64,000 nt of DNA from Martinezella rhizogenes (GTDB lineage: Bacteria > Pseudomonadota > Alphaproteobacteria > Rhizobiales > Rhizobiaceae): positions 62,001 to 126,000 of the forward strand of contig NZ_JAPYZZ010000001.1 in assembly GCF_027460065.1 (NCBI RefSeq). Reading direction: 5' to 3'. The notes beneath the pieces were generated by a model. That model was given only the letters and a program-made list of their open reading frames with translations, searched no databases and was not told the origin of the DNA. Below, piece after piece: positions 26,805 to 36,084 of this stretch; within the stretch, counting starts at the first letter, position 1, and each line of letters opens with the position of its first letter. Both the position numbers and the translations under genes were made by a program.

Positions 26805-28472
26805 TCAGGCCTGCAGCCGCAGGACATCCTTGCCGATAAGCCGCAGGAAAACCGCCTCGACCATGTCAGGACTTACGGGTTTCAGCAGCATGTCGTCCAT
26901 GCCGTGCGCCAGGCATTTGTCGAGATCGCCCTCGAAGGCATGGGTGATGACACCGACGATGGGAATATGTTTGTCGCCGGCCAGATCGCGCATGCGTTGC
27001 GCAACCTCGAAACCGTCGATATCACCGAGCGTGGTATCAAGAAGGACGACGGATGGCGACTGTTCGACAAAAAGGCGCAAGGCCTCCTCGCCCGAGGTGG
27101 CAAGCCGCCAGGAAAGTCCCAGCCCCTCGAGGATTTGCGAAAAGACGATCTGGTTGACCCTGTTGTCCTCAACGAGAAGAATGTCGCAGACGCTGCCGGT
27201 TCTGAGCATTTCCGGCAGGTCGTCGGTCATGATCTCCCAGTCCTCGTCCTCGGCTTTCTCCTTCGGTGATGATTTCAGCCCGACAGCGAGATAATGCATG
27301 AGCGATGCATCGATCTCATCTTCCTCGATGGTGACGACAGGCAGGTCATGCGCAGCGGCAATATCGAGGCATGCGACGCTCATCTGGGCGTCGACAACAA
27401 CAACATCGATGCTCACGCCGGCGGAGGCAGCGACATCGATGAAGGCGCGCTGTTCGTCCTCGCTCGTCACCGCCGCATGGTCCATGCCGCCGGCAGTCAG
27501 CCGCCGGCCTGCGGCCTCCGCAAAGCGTGTGTTTTCGGAGACGATCAGCACCGCCTTGCTCTTCAAAAGCCCGCTGCGGCTGTCCGTTTCCTCGTCCTTG
27601 CCATAGGTGGAGGCAACGAAGGGAACATGTTCCAGCGAAGGGATGACAGGCATGCCGTTCGCATCGATGGTGGCGAGAGCGGTCACGTCCTCCATCGTTG
27701 TTACCAGAAAATAGCGGCCGGGCCTGCCCACACGCTGCTTGCGGGTGATCGTTAGTACCTCTTCGCCGTTGAGGCGTCTCACCCTTTCCGGAATGATGCT
27801 CGGCGTGCCGCTATCCAGCACCACGCGGTCCGCGGCATCGATCCGGCGGGCGACCTTGCGCGAATGCAGATCAAAAACGGTGCGGCCGAGAATGCTTTCG
27901 GCGCTGGTTTCAACCATGGTGCAGGCGGCTTTGTTGACGGCCGCATAAGCGAGGTTTCGATCCTTGACGAGGACCGGAAACGGCAGATTGTCGAGAATGT
28001 CCTCGATGAGCTGCACACGCTCCAGGTCGAGGCGCCACTGCTCTTCCCGTTTCTTCTGTTCGGAAATATCGGCAACCACGCTAATGCCGAGACCGGACGG
28101 CAGCCGGTTCATGACAAAGCGCAGGAAGCGCTCTCCCTTCAGCCGCTCGGTCTTTTCCGACCGTTCCTTCCAGTGCAGCGCCAGCCGCTCGCCGATCCAT
28201 TCTTCCCGCCCGAGCTGGCGGGCATTGGTGGAGAGACTTTCCGTCTCCAGCAGATAACAATCGTAAAGCGCGCTCAGATAGTCGCGCAGGCGCGCGCCCG
28301 GACTGGCGACGGCCTCTTCCAGCGGAAAAAAGCTCAGGAGTTTCCGGCTTGCGAAAATAATGTGATCGTTCCGGTCGTAAACGACGATCGCCGCGCCAAG
28401 CGCGTCGCAAAGGGCATCAAGCATCACCGTATGAACGCCCGCGCCAGAGGACGCCAAATCACTCAACTGCAA
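26805..28472 (-). CDS. PAS-PAS protein with degenerate and intact receiver domains
   Basis: 555-aa soluble signalling protein without kinase or output domain. An N-terminal PAS-like region (20-130), a second PAS domain (~145-265, ILDNLPFPVLVKDRNLAYAA), a receiver-like domain (~300-395) and a C-terminal receiver (~430-550). The last has DILLVEDN acidic residues, the phosphoacceptor Asp in VVLLDTTLGDIDGFE and the Lys in LLKPVSP. The middle receiver keeps an Asp (VVVVDAQMS) but lacks the acidic pair (VLIVSENTR) and is probably a pseudoreceiver. Likely works with the GGDEF-EAL protein encoded downstream. Confidence 0.82.
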   Translation of the reverse strand: MQLSDLASSGAGVHTVMLDALCDALGAAIVVYDRNDHIIFASRKLLSFFPLEEAVASPGARLRDYLSALYDCYLLETESLSTNARQLGREEWIGERLALHWKERSEKTERLKGERFLRFVMNRLPSGLGISVVADISEQKKREEQWRLDLERVQLIEDILDNLPFPVLVKDRNLAYAAVNKAACTMVETSAESILGRTVFDLHSRKVARRIDAADRVVLDSGTPSIIPERVRRLNGEEVLTITRKQRVGRPGRYFLVTTMEDVTALATIDANGMPVIPSLEHVPFVASTYGKDEETDSRSGLLKSKAVLIVSENTRFAEAAGRRLTAGGMDHAAVTSEDEQRAFIDVAASAGVSIDVVVVDAQMSVACLDIAAAHDLPVVTIEEDEIDASLMHYLAVGLKSSPKEKAEDEDWEIMTDDLPEMLRTGSVCDILLVEDNRVNQIVFSQILEGLGLSWRLATSGEEALRLFVEQSPSVVLLDTTLGDIDGFEVAQRMRDLAGDKHIPIVGVITHAFEGDLDKCLAHGMDDMLLKPVSPDMVEAVFLRLIGKDVLRLQA

Positions 28473-28832
28473 ACTCCCACCTGTTTTTCTGGATCAGGCT
28501 TATGTTTCTATTGGAATCGTCCAGGGCAAATGCCGGGATGAAACGACAAATTCCGAAAAAGAGACATCAGGGTTCGCCACTTGAAGCAGTCTTGAGGAGA
28601 AGATGACGCTCACCCATAGTCGACGTCACACACCACCCGGCAAAGGGGGCCTCGTTTCTGCGGTCATTTCAAGCCGCCCCACCATATTCGTGGCCGATTA
28701 AAGGCGGATTAACGCTTAACCCCCTCTTGAGCGAAATGATCAAATGCCCGGAAACCCGCAAAACATGTGCAAATGTCCGCCGCCCCGGTTTTTTGCTTTC
28801 GAAGCCGCCGCGAATCCGCGAAAATGACGATC
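28473..28832. other. Divergent intergenic region, PAS/receiver gene and mutL
   Basis: 360 bases that must carry promoters for both divergent genes. No strong boxes, repeats or small gene were recognised; an AT-rich patch near 28695-28745 (GGATTAACGCTTAACC) is the most likely promoter area for mutL. Confidence 0.4.
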
Positions 28833-30665
28833 ATGGCCATCAAGCAGCTTTCAGAAACCCTCATCAACCAGATCGCCGCCGGCGAGGTCATCGAAAGACC
28901 CTCCAGCGCCACGAAGGAACTCGTCGAAAACGCCATCGACGCGGGCGCGACCCGCATCGAGATCGCCACGGCGGGCGGCGGCAAGGGGCTGGTGCGGATT
29001 ACCGATAACGGCTCCGGCATGTCACCTGCCGATCTGGAACTTGCGGTTAGGCGTCATTGCACCTCGAAAATTTCCACGACGCTGGATGACATCCGCACGC
29101 TCGGATTTCGCGGCGAGGCCCTGCCCTCCATCGGCTCGGTCGCCAAGCTGACGATCACCAGCCGGCAACAGGGTGCCGAACAGGGTTCGGTTATTTCGGT
29201 CACCGGCGGCAAGGTGTCGGAGGTGCGGCCCGCCGCTTCGAATGCCGGCACCATCGTTGAGGTGCGCGACCTGTTTTTCGCCACCCCGGCGCGGCTGAAA
29301 TTCCTGAAGACGGAACGGGCGGAGGCCGCCGCCATCACCGAGGTCGTCAAGCGCATGGCGATCGCCTTTCCGCATATCCGCTTCGTGCTCTCGGGCACTG
29401 ACCGTTCGACGCTCGAAATTCCCTCGACCGGCGACGATCATCTCGCCCGCATGGCGCAGATCCTTGGTGCGGAGTTCAAGGATAACGCGATCGAAATCGA
29501 TGCCGGGCGTGAGGATGTGACGCTGACCGGCTTTGCCGGCGTGCCGACCTTCAACCGTGGCAACTCGGCGCATCAATATGTCTTCGTTAATGGCCGGCCG
29601 GTGCAGGACAAGCTGCTTTTATCGGCCATTCGCGGCGCCTATGCCGAAACCGTGCCGCATGGGCGCTATCCCGTGGCGGTGCTGTCCATCACGCTCGACC
29701 CTGCCTTTGTGGATGTGAACGTGCATCCGGCGAAATCCGACGTTCGTTTTCGCGATCCCGGCCTCATTCGCGGGCTGATCGTCGGGGCGATCCGGCAGGC
29801 GCTGACGCGTGACGGCGACAGGGCGGCGACGACGGGCGCCAGCCAGGTGATGAACGCCTTCCGTCCCGGCTACAGCCCGTCCGGCCTGCGGCCCTCACCT
29901 TCCATGCCGGCTTCCGCGCCATGGTCCGCCGCGACCTCGCCGTCGCGGCCGCTCGCCGTTTCCGGAGACATGCAATTTGCCGAAGCGGTGCAATCGCGCT
30001 TTTCCGATATCACCATGCCGACAGCGCGGGCGGAGCCACGCGATGCTTATGAGGCTTCCGCAAGCCCTTCACCGGAGCCGGTGCTTTATCCACTTGGGGC
30101 GGCACGGGCGCAACTGCATGAGAACTACATCATCGCGCAGACGGAAAACGGCCTCGTCATCGTCGACCAACATGCCGCGCATGAGCGGCTGGTGTTCGAG
30201 GAAATGCGCAATGCCCTGCATTCGAGGCGGCCGCCCTCACAGGTGCTGCTCATCCCTGAAATCATCGACCTGCCCGAGGAAGATTGCGACCGGCTGATGG
30301 ATCACGCGGCCGGTTTCGACGCGCTGGGGCTCGTCATCGAACGTTTCGGGCCGGGCGCAATCGCGGTGCGGGAAACGCCGGCCATGCTGGGCGAAGTCAA
30401 CGTGCAGGGGCTGGTGCGCCAGCTAGCCGACGAGATCGCCGAATGGGACGCCGCTTCCACGCTAGCCAACAAGCTGGAATATGTCGCCGCGACAATGGCC
30501 TGCCACGGCTCGGTGCGCTCCGGCCGGCGCATGCGGCCGGAGGAGATGAACGCGCTTCTGCGGCAGATGGAAAACACGCCGGGTTCGGGCCAATGCAATC
30601 ACGGCCGGCCGACCTATATCGAACTGAAACTTTCCGATATAGAACGGCTCTTCGGCCGCAGCTGA
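28833..30665 (+). CDS. mutL: DNA mismatch repair protein MutL
   Basis: 610-aa GHKL ATPase that couples MutS mismatch recognition to strand removal. The N-terminal ATP-binding motifs are [24 protein letters not shown] and [10 protein letters not shown]. The C-terminal dimerisation domain contains QHAAHERL and, near the end, [10 protein letters not shown] and the CNHGRPT segment. A DQHA(x)2E(x)4E-like string ([14 protein letters not shown]) and CNHGRPT suggest the metal-dependent nicking type of MutL, as expected for a bacterium without Dam/MutH. Start ATG 28833; an in-frame upstream start at 28767 would add an unconserved tail. Confidence 0.95.
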   Translation: MAIKQLSETLINQIAAGEVIERPSSATKELVENAIDAGATRIEIATAGGGKGLVRITDNGSGMSPADLELAVRRHCTSKISTTLDDIRTLGFRGEALPSIGSVAKLTITSRQQGAEQGSVISVTGGKVSEVRPAASNAGTIVEVRDLFFATPARLKFLKTERAEAAAITEVVKRMAIAFPHIRFVLSGTDRSTLEIPSTGDDHLARMAQILGAEFKDNAIEIDAGREDVTLTGFAGVPTFNRGNSAHQYVFVNGRPVQDKLLLSAIRGAYAETVPHGRYPVAVLSITLDPAFVDVNVHPAKSDVRFRDPGLIRGLIVGAIRQALTRDGDRAATTGASQVMNAFRPGYSPSGLRPSPSMPASAPWSAATSPSRPLAVSGDMQFAEAVQSRFSDITMPTARAEPRDAYEASASPSPEPVLYPLGAARAQLHENYIIAQTENGLVIVDQHAAHERLVFEEMRNALHSRRPPSQVLLIPEIIDLPEEDCDRLMDHAAGFDALGLVIERFGPGAIAVRETPAMLGEVNVQGLVRQLADEIAEWDAASTLANKLEYVAATMACHGSVRSGRRMRPEEMNALLRQMENTPGSGQCNHGRPTYIELKLSDIERLFGRS

Positions 30666-30816
30666 CGCCTTCATTGAACGGCAGGCAGGCGGGGCTGGCC
30701 TTGCGCCGCGCCGAGCTATATAAATTTGGGACATTGGAGCATCCGGATTGTTCAGGAAAACGCTACGCCGTTTCGGACTGGGTGCCCTTGCAGGACAGAG
30801 CAGGAGACGAAAACGG

Positions 30817-31038
30817 ATGAACAGATTTGAAGGAGGCGGCAACCGCCTCGCCGTCATCGAATATCTCGACGGGGACTTCCGCATCGTCCAGACCGGCTCG
30901 CATGTTCTCTGCGCGATGACAGGTAAAACCATTCCCCTCGACGAGTTACGCTACTGGAGCGTGGCGCGGCAGGAGGCTTACGTTGATGCGGCGGCTTCGC
31001 TGGAGGCGGAACGGAAGGCTGGCGGTTTGCCGGCCTGA
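30817..31038 (+). CDS. DUF2093 family small protein
   Basis: 73-aa protein with the segment IVQTGSHVLCAMTGKTIPLDELRYWSV split over residues ~25-51, the mark of the DUF2093 family found next to mutL or lpxK in rhizobia. Cytoplasmic, one cysteine, no known function. ATG 30817 is preceded by AGGAG; the open frame starts at 30748 but without a site. Lies 151 bases after mutL. Confidence 0.85.
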   Translation: MNRFEGGGNRLAVIEYLDGDFRIVQTGSHVLCAMTGKTIPLDELRYWSVARQEAYVDAAASLEAERKAGGLPA

Positions 31039-31086
31039 ACGCGCCCTGTAGCGCACTACGATTTGGTTTTCGGACACATCCCTCTT

Positions 31087-31200
31087 CCGTCATTCCGGCC
31101 TTGAGCCGGAATCCAGCCGATGCGCGTCTGCGCGTCGGGAGAGTTCTTTCAGTCCAAGGACTTGGGCTGACTGGATACCGGCTCAAGGCCGGTATGACGG
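31087..31200. repeat. Mosaic palindromic repeat, copy B
   Basis: 114 bases between two convergent genes. Outer arms CCGTCATTCCGGCCTTGAGC (left) and GCTCAAGGCCGGTATGACGG (right) form a near-perfect inverted repeat. The inside holds GATGCGCGTCTGCGCG and the inner palindrome CCAAGGACTTGG. Same family as copies A, C and D. Confidence 0.85.
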
Positions 31201-31218
31201 AATATTGTTGCTCCACAA

Positions 31219-32259
31219 TTACGGCCGCGCATTTTCCCGCAGCAGGCGGGCGCGGCAGTTATTCACCGCTGTCTCGATGATCGTCGAGGCCGCATTGGGG
31301 TCATCGAACACCATATCGATCTCGATAACCTGACTGTTCCAAAGCAGCTCTTCCGCCCGGCCGTGATGTCCGTTGAGCCGCACCGCATCCTTGGCGGTCG
31401 TCACCAGCTGCAAATTCTCCTTGCGGGCATCCTTGAGGAGATCGTCTATTTCGTCATCGCTGAAATGATGATGATCCGGGAAGGAGCGGCTCAGCACGAT
31501 GTCGCCGCCAAGCGCCTCGACGGTGCGATAGAATTTCGCGGGATCGGCGATACCCGCGAAAGCCAGCACACGCTTCCCCCCGAAATCCTCCGGCTCCTGC
31601 GGTGTGATCGCGGCGACGAAGACGGGTTTGGCGGCCTTTGCCGCCTGCCTTACCAGCGGATCGGCCGCGTGGCCCTTGCCCACCTTCAGCAATCCGGTCA
31701 TCTGCCGCATCTGCTCGGCCAGCGGCGCCCTCACCGGGCCGCCGGGCACGAGATGGCCATTGCCGATGCCGCGCACCGTATCGATGACAACCAGCGCGTA
31801 ATCCAGCGTCAGGCGGGCGCTCTGGAACCCGTCATCCATGATGATGATATCGACGCCTTCCTTCACAAGCCGGTGCGCGCCCTCCACGCGCCGTCGCGAA
31901 ATGACAGTAACTGCCTCGCGCGCAAGGAGAAGGGGCTCATCGCCGACATCGGCGGCGCGGTGGTGCTGCGCATCGACCAGAGTGGTGACGTCAAGCGTGC
32001 CGCCATAACCGCGACTGAGGAAACCGGGTTTAAGGCCTTTAGCGGTAGCAGCCCGGGCGATTGCCATCGCTGTCGGTGTCTTGCCCGCTCCGCCGACAGT
32101 GAAATTGCCGATGCAGATCACCGGAACGGACACGCTTGCCCGCTTTGCCGTCCGCATCCGCCGTCCGGCGATCTTGCCGTAGAGAAGCGAGAAAGGCGAC
32201 AGGAGCCATGCCTGCCAGCCCGCTTTCTGCCACCAGAAGGGCGGCGCTTCAGAAACCAT
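31219..32259 (-). CDS. lpxK: Tetraacyldisaccharide 4'-kinase
   Basis: 346-aa inner-membrane-associated kinase that phosphorylates the 4' position of the lipid A precursor. Walker A-like [19 protein letters not shown] near residues 51-69, and the DDGFQ segment ([13 protein letters not shown]) near 140, are typical for LpxK. An N-terminal hydrophobic/amphipathic stretch contacts the membrane. The next lipid A gene upstream (waaA) is separated by a HAD gene and by repeat copy C. Confidence 0.95.
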   Translation of the reverse strand: MVSEAPPFWWQKAGWQAWLLSPFSLLYGKIAGRRMRTAKRASVSVPVICIGNFTVGGAGKTPTAMAIARAATAKGLKPGFLSRGYGGTLDVTTLVDAQHHRAADVGDEPLLLAREAVTVISRRRVEGAHRLVKEGVDIIIMDDGFQSARLTLDYALVVIDTVRGIGNGHLVPGGPVRAPLAEQMRQMTGLLKVGKGHAADPLVRQAAKAAKPVFVAAITPQEPEDFGGKRVLAFAGIADPAKFYRTVEALGGDIVLSRSFPDHHHFSDDEIDDLLKDARKENLQLVTTAKDAVRLNGHHGRAEELLWNSQVIEIDMVFDDPNAASTIIETAVNNCRARLLRENARP

Positions 32260-32615
32260 CTATTCCCGCTCCCGGCCGCATCGCCCACGGCATTGCGTTC
32301 GCCATTTCATATCTGGGAGGTTGTTTGCCAGAAAAAACCGTAAATTGCAAAATCGGAATAGACGGGTTTCACACATCGGTCCGACACGGGCTGCCGTACT
32401 TCAACACGGAGCCTCAAACCGTGCGCCGCGATATCCATTCTATCGTCATACCGGCCTCGAGCCGGTATCCAGCCAGACCAAGTCCTTGGGCTGAGAAAAG
32501 TCCTTTCGCCGGGCAGACGCCCGTCGGCTGGATACGGGCTCAGGGCCGGTATGACGGGACATAGAGAGTACCGCGACAATGAAAGGCGCGCGGAAAGCCG
32601 CGCGCGCTTACCGCT
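32260..32615. other. Intergenic stretch with repeat copy C
   Basis: 356 bases between the HAD gene and lpxK, both on the minus strand. The right part is repeat copy C; the rest shows no gene. lpxK probably has its own promoter in 32260-32440, where AT-rich strings occur (CCAGAAAAAACCGTAAATTG). Confidence 0.5.
32444..32557. repeat. Mosaic palindromic repeat, copy C (inverted)
   Basis: 114 bases with outer arms CGTCATACCGGCCTCGAGCC and GGCTCAGGGCCGGTATGACG. The core reads in the opposite direction to A, B and D: CAGACCAAGTCCTTGGGCTG comes first and the GGCAGACGCCCGTC module second. Confidence 0.85.
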
Positions 32616-33353
32616 TCAAACAACCCGTTCCGGCAGCAGCGCCTCTAGCCCGGTAATGTCATCAAAGCAATAATGCGCATCCGCACCGAGGCTTTCGCGC
32701 GAGCCGGTTCCCGTCAGAACAGCGATGCGCAGACCGGCGCCGGCGTTTCTCGCCATATGCAGATCGTGGTTATTGTCGCCGACAACGGCCACACGTTCCG
32801 GCGGAAATCCGATCACCTCGCAGAAACCGAGAACCATGCCGGGCTGCGGTTTGGTGCCGTAACCGCTGTCATAACCTGCGACAAAATCGATATCTGCTTC
32901 AAAACCGAAACGGACGGCCGTCTGGCGGATTGAGTTTTCATTGTCGCTGGAGGCGATGCCGAGCTTGTAGCCGCGCGCCTTCAGCCGTGCGAAAAACGCC
33001 TTGAGGTCGGTGACGGGCACGGATTTATCCGCAGCCTCGGTAAACAGCCGGTCGAGGCGTTGCGTTAGTTCGACAACATCGCAGGGCGAACCGGCGGCGA
33101 CCAGACCGGCGGCGATTTCCGCCGTGTTGCCGGCGGCGAGCAGGCTGTCGGGCACCACATGGCCGGTAACGGGGTCCATGCCGCAGGCGATGAGAAGCCG
33201 GTCGGCGAGTGCGGCGTCGCCCTTGGCGGCTATCGACGCAAGTTCGCGGTTCACAGGTCCCCAGCTCGCGTCATAACCTAAAAGGGTTCCGTCCTTGTCG
33301 AAAAGCACAGCGGCTATCGACGGCGTCGCATCAAGTTCGATATTCGCTACCAT
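32616..33353 (-). CDS. HAD-superfamily phosphatase, Gph-like
   Basis: 245-aa haloacid dehalogenase hydrolase. Motif I is FDKDGTLLGYD (residues 18-28), motif II lies in GIASSDNENS, and motifs III/IV in the GTKPQPGM and VGDNNHDLHMARNAG segments. It resembles phosphoglycolate phosphatase/Gph but the substrate is unknown. Its start codon overlaps the end of waaA by 7 bases (GGTTCATGGTAG), so the two are translationally coupled; a link to Kdo or lipid A metabolism is possible but unproven. Confidence 0.85.
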   Translation of the reverse strand: MVANIELDATPSIAAVLFDKDGTLLGYDASWGPVNRELASIAAKGDAALADRLLIACGMDPVTGHVVPDSLLAAGNTAEIAAGLVAAGSPCDVVELTQRLDRLFTEAADKSVPVTDLKAFFARLKARGYKLGIASSDNENSIRQTAVRFGFEADIDFVAGYDSGYGTKPQPGMVLGFCEVIGFPPERVAVVGDNNHDLHMARNAGAGLRIAVLTGTGSRESLGADAHYCFDDITGLEALLPERVV

Positions 33354-34669
33354 GAACCGATGGCGCTCCGCGGTTGCAGCTTGGCCGAAACGGTCAGCGG
33401 GTTGATATAGGGTTCCAGCGCCTTGACGGTGGAGGACAGCGCACCGCGCATATCCTGAATGACCCGGTTGCCGGCATCGATCATCTTGTAACGCTCATTG
33501 TCGTTAACCAGCAGATAATGCACCGCCTTGGCCAGCATCTCGACATCACGGATGATACGACCACCGCCGGCGCGGATCAGCTTCTGATAGGCCTCACGGA
33601 AATTCTGCACATGCGCGCCCGACAATACGGCACAGCCGAGCATGGCCGGCTCCAGCGGGTTCTGCCCGCCTTCCGCCGTCAAAGACCGGCCGACGAAGGC
33701 TAGCTCGGTCAACCGCAGGTAAAGTCCCATTTCGCCGATGGAATCGCCGAGGAAAATATCGGTTTCCGGGGTGATCACATCATTGCGGCTGCGGCGGGCG
33801 ACGGAAAGGTTCATGCCCTTCAGCATGGCCTCCACATCATCGCCACGCTCGGGATGGCGCGGCACGATGATGGTCAGTTGTCCATTGCGCGACTTGATCG
33901 CTGCATGCACGGTCGCTGCGGCCTTTTCTTCGCCATCGAAGGTGGAGATCGCCGCCCATGTCTTGCGATTGCCGACCTGTTTGCGATAGCTCTCCAGAAG
34001 GGCCTCGTCACAGGGCGGCGGATCGGTGTCGCCCTTCAGATTGCCTGATATCACCACCGGCCAGGAGCCGAGATCACGGAAACGTTCGGCATCGAGATCG
34101 GACTGTGCAACCACCAGCGCCAGCTTGGAAAACAGCGATTCCGCAATGTCGTGGCGGGCCTTCCAGCGGTCGAAGGAACGATCGGAAAGGCGCGCATTGA
34201 CCCTTATCTGCGGGATGTGCCGACGCTCCAGTTCCATCATCGTCACCGGCCAGATTTCCGATTCCGCTGTTATGGCGGCATCCGGCGCCCAATAGGTGAG
34301 GAAACGGTTGACCGCGATCTTGATGTCGAGCGGCACATATTGGTGGATCACGTCGTCGCCAAGCCGGGTGCGGGTCAGTTCAGCCGAGGTGACGGTGCCG
34401 GTGGTCAAAAGCACGAAGATATCGCGCTTGCGGATTTCGCGGATCAGCGGGATGAGGGCAAGAGTTTCGCCGACACTTGCGGCATGGAACCAGACGAGCG
34501 GCCCGCGCGGGCGCTCTGCGCTGGCGTAACCGAAACGTTCAAGCCGGCGGCGCTTGTCTTCCTTGCCCTTCGCCGCCCGATAGGAAAGATAGGGTCTGGC
34601 AAAGGGATAGGCGGCGATACCGGCAATCCGGTAACCCGAAAGAGCGAAACGTGCGATACGGCTGCTCAT
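33347..34669 (-). CDS. waaA: 3-deoxy-D-manno-octulosonic acid (Kdo) transferase
   Basis: 440-aa GT30 glycosyltransferase adding Kdo residues to lipid IVA at the inner membrane. An N-terminal hydrophobic segment precedes the GT-B fold; the conserved acceptor-side motif VWFHAASVGE (near 57-66) and the donor-side segments VPRHPERG and ALFVG-like ELAFVGRSLTAEGGQNPLEP match the family. Sits in the conserved run pmbA-cysQ-DUF4170-waaA and overlaps the HAD gene. Confidence 0.95.
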   Translation of the reverse strand: MSSRIARFALSGYRIAGIAAYPFARPYLSYRAAKGKEDKRRRLERFGYASAERPRGPLVWFHAASVGETLALIPLIREIRKRDIFVLLTTGTVTSAELTRTRLGDDVIHQYVPLDIKIAVNRFLTYWAPDAAITAESEIWPVTMMELERRHIPQIRVNARLSDRSFDRWKARHDIAESLFSKLALVVAQSDLDAERFRDLGSWPVVISGNLKGDTDPPPCDEALLESYRKQVGNRKTWAAISTFDGEEKAAATVHAAIKSRNGQLTIIVPRHPERGDDVEAMLKGMNLSVARRSRNDVITPETDIFLGDSIGEMGLYLRLTELAFVGRSLTAEGGQNPLEPAMLGCAVLSGAHVQNFREAYQKLIRAGGGRIIRDVEMLAKAVHYLLVNDNERYKMIDAGNRVIQDMRGALSSTVKALEPYINPLTVSAKLQPRSAIGSW

Positions 34670-34883
34670 GACATTCTGCCCTTGATCATTCCGCGCAAAG
34701 CCTGCCCCTGTTCTTGTTGTTGTCGCCGCCTACTTCTTCTTAAATTGCGTCATTTTTTATCATCGGAAATGAAAGCGCGATCACATTTTCTCGTGCCGGA
34801 GCTATCGGCCTGCCGTTGAACGGCAGGAATCACGGAAAAGCTCGCCTTCACCCAATAGTATTACAACGCAAGGGCAAAAGGAC

Positions 34884-35123
34884 TCAATTTTTGTCGTCGG
34901 GATTGAGAAGACGGTGCATATGCACGATAAAATAACGCATATGGGCGTTATCAACCGTCATCTGCGCCTTGGACTTCCATGCGGTCAGCGCAGAAGCGTA
35001 ATCCGGATAGATGCCGACGATATCGAGTGCGTTCAAATCCCGGAACTGAACATCCTGAAGGTTTTCAAGTTCGCCGCCGAAGACGAGGTGCAGCAGCTGT
35101 TTCGGTTTGCCAGTTTCCGTCAT
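34884..35123 (-). CDS. DUF4170 family small protein
   Basis: 79-aa soluble protein, with the family segments LHLVFGGEL and VGIYPDYASALTAWKSKAQ, ending in RYFIVHMHRLL. Found between cysQ and waaA in many Rhizobiales. Function unknown. It is 61 bases downstream of cysQ and 214 bases upstream of waaA; no gene was seen in the latter gap. Confidence 0.88.
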   Translation of the reverse strand: MTETGKPKQLLHLVFGGELENLQDVQFRDLNALDIVGIYPDYASALTAWKSKAQMTVDNAHMRYFIVHMHRLLNPDDKN

Positions 35124-35184
35124 GTCTTTATCTCTTTCTTAAACGCTGAGAGAGGCCTTCATCTGCGGGATTTCCCGGCAAACG

Positions 35185-35991
35185 TCAACTGTCAGACAGA
35201 TGTGAAAACGCTTTCAAAAGTGCAGGCAGCGCATAATTTGCTGCGGCGCACAATGCGGGGTGGTTCACCTCGCAGCGATTATACATCAGAGGTTTTCCAT
35301 CGAGACCGACAAGCTGCCCGCCTGCTCTTTCCAGAATGAGGTCGGCAGCGGCCAGATCCCATTCGTGGGAATTGGCCTTGACCAGCGTTCCGTCAATGCG
35401 GCCATCCGCCACCATGGCCAGCCGGTAGGCAAGCGAGGGGACGTGCGGAATACGCTCCACGGTGTTGCGCAAGGCTTCCGGCAGATGCGCGATCGCTTCT
35501 GCCGCTGCGGCAAGATGAAAGGTTCCGCCATTGTCACGGGTTGCCGAGATGGCGGCTCCGTTCTTCAACGCCACGCCGCCTTCCACCGCGGTGAACTCCT
35601 CCGCCAGCGCCGGCGCGACGAGCACGCCGACGACCGGCCGGCCCTCATGGACCACCGCAACGCTGACGCACCAGGTATCCCGACCGCCGATGAAGGCGCG
35701 GGTTCCGTCGATGGGATCGACGACAAAAACGGTGGAGCGGGATAGCCTGTCCGTATCGTCATCCGTCTCTTCGGAAAGCCAGCCATAATCCGGCCGGGCG
35801 GAGCGTAGAATGGTTTCGAGGATTTCGTTGGCGGCGTAGTCGGCCGCGCTGACCGGCGAAAGCCCGCCATTCTTCCACCAGACCTCGGGGTCCTTGCGGA
35901 AGAAACCCAGCGCCGTCTCGCCCGCCTTGCGGGCGGCCTCAAGCACCAGCCTCAAATCGGAGGCCCAGCGGGCCTCAGCCATATCGTTCAT
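35185..35991 (-). CDS. cysQ: 3'(2'),5'-bisphosphate nucleotidase CysQ
   Basis: 268-aa Mg2+-dependent phosphatase of the inositol monophosphatase superfamily. Metal-binding motifs are LSEET (Glu), VVDPIDGTRAF (Asp, Asp) and the C-terminal WDLAAADLILERAGG (Asp). CysQ removes 3'-phosphoadenosine 5'-phosphate made during sulfate activation; inositol-phosphate activity is a possible alternative. Lies between pmbA and the DUF4170 gene on the same strand. Confidence 0.88.
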   Translation of the reverse strand: MNDMAEARWASDLRLVLEAARKAGETALGFFRKDPEVWWKNGGLSPVSAADYAANEILETILRSARPDYGWLSEETDDDTDRLSRSTVFVVDPIDGTRAFIGGRDTWCVSVAVVHEGRPVVGVLVAPALAEEFTAVEGGVALKNGAAISATRDNGGTFHLAAAAEAIAHLPEALRNTVERIPHVPSLAYRLAMVADGRIDGTLVKANSHEWDLAAADLILERAGGQLVGLDGKPLMYNRCEVNHPALCAAANYALPALLKAFSHLSDS

Positions 35992-36084
35992 TTTGCCGTC
36001 TTTTCCGCGCGCCTCAAACGGCGCGCCCGTTTTTCTCTTCGCACTTGCACATAAAGTGCCGGCGAAAACAACCCGCAGGCCGCA

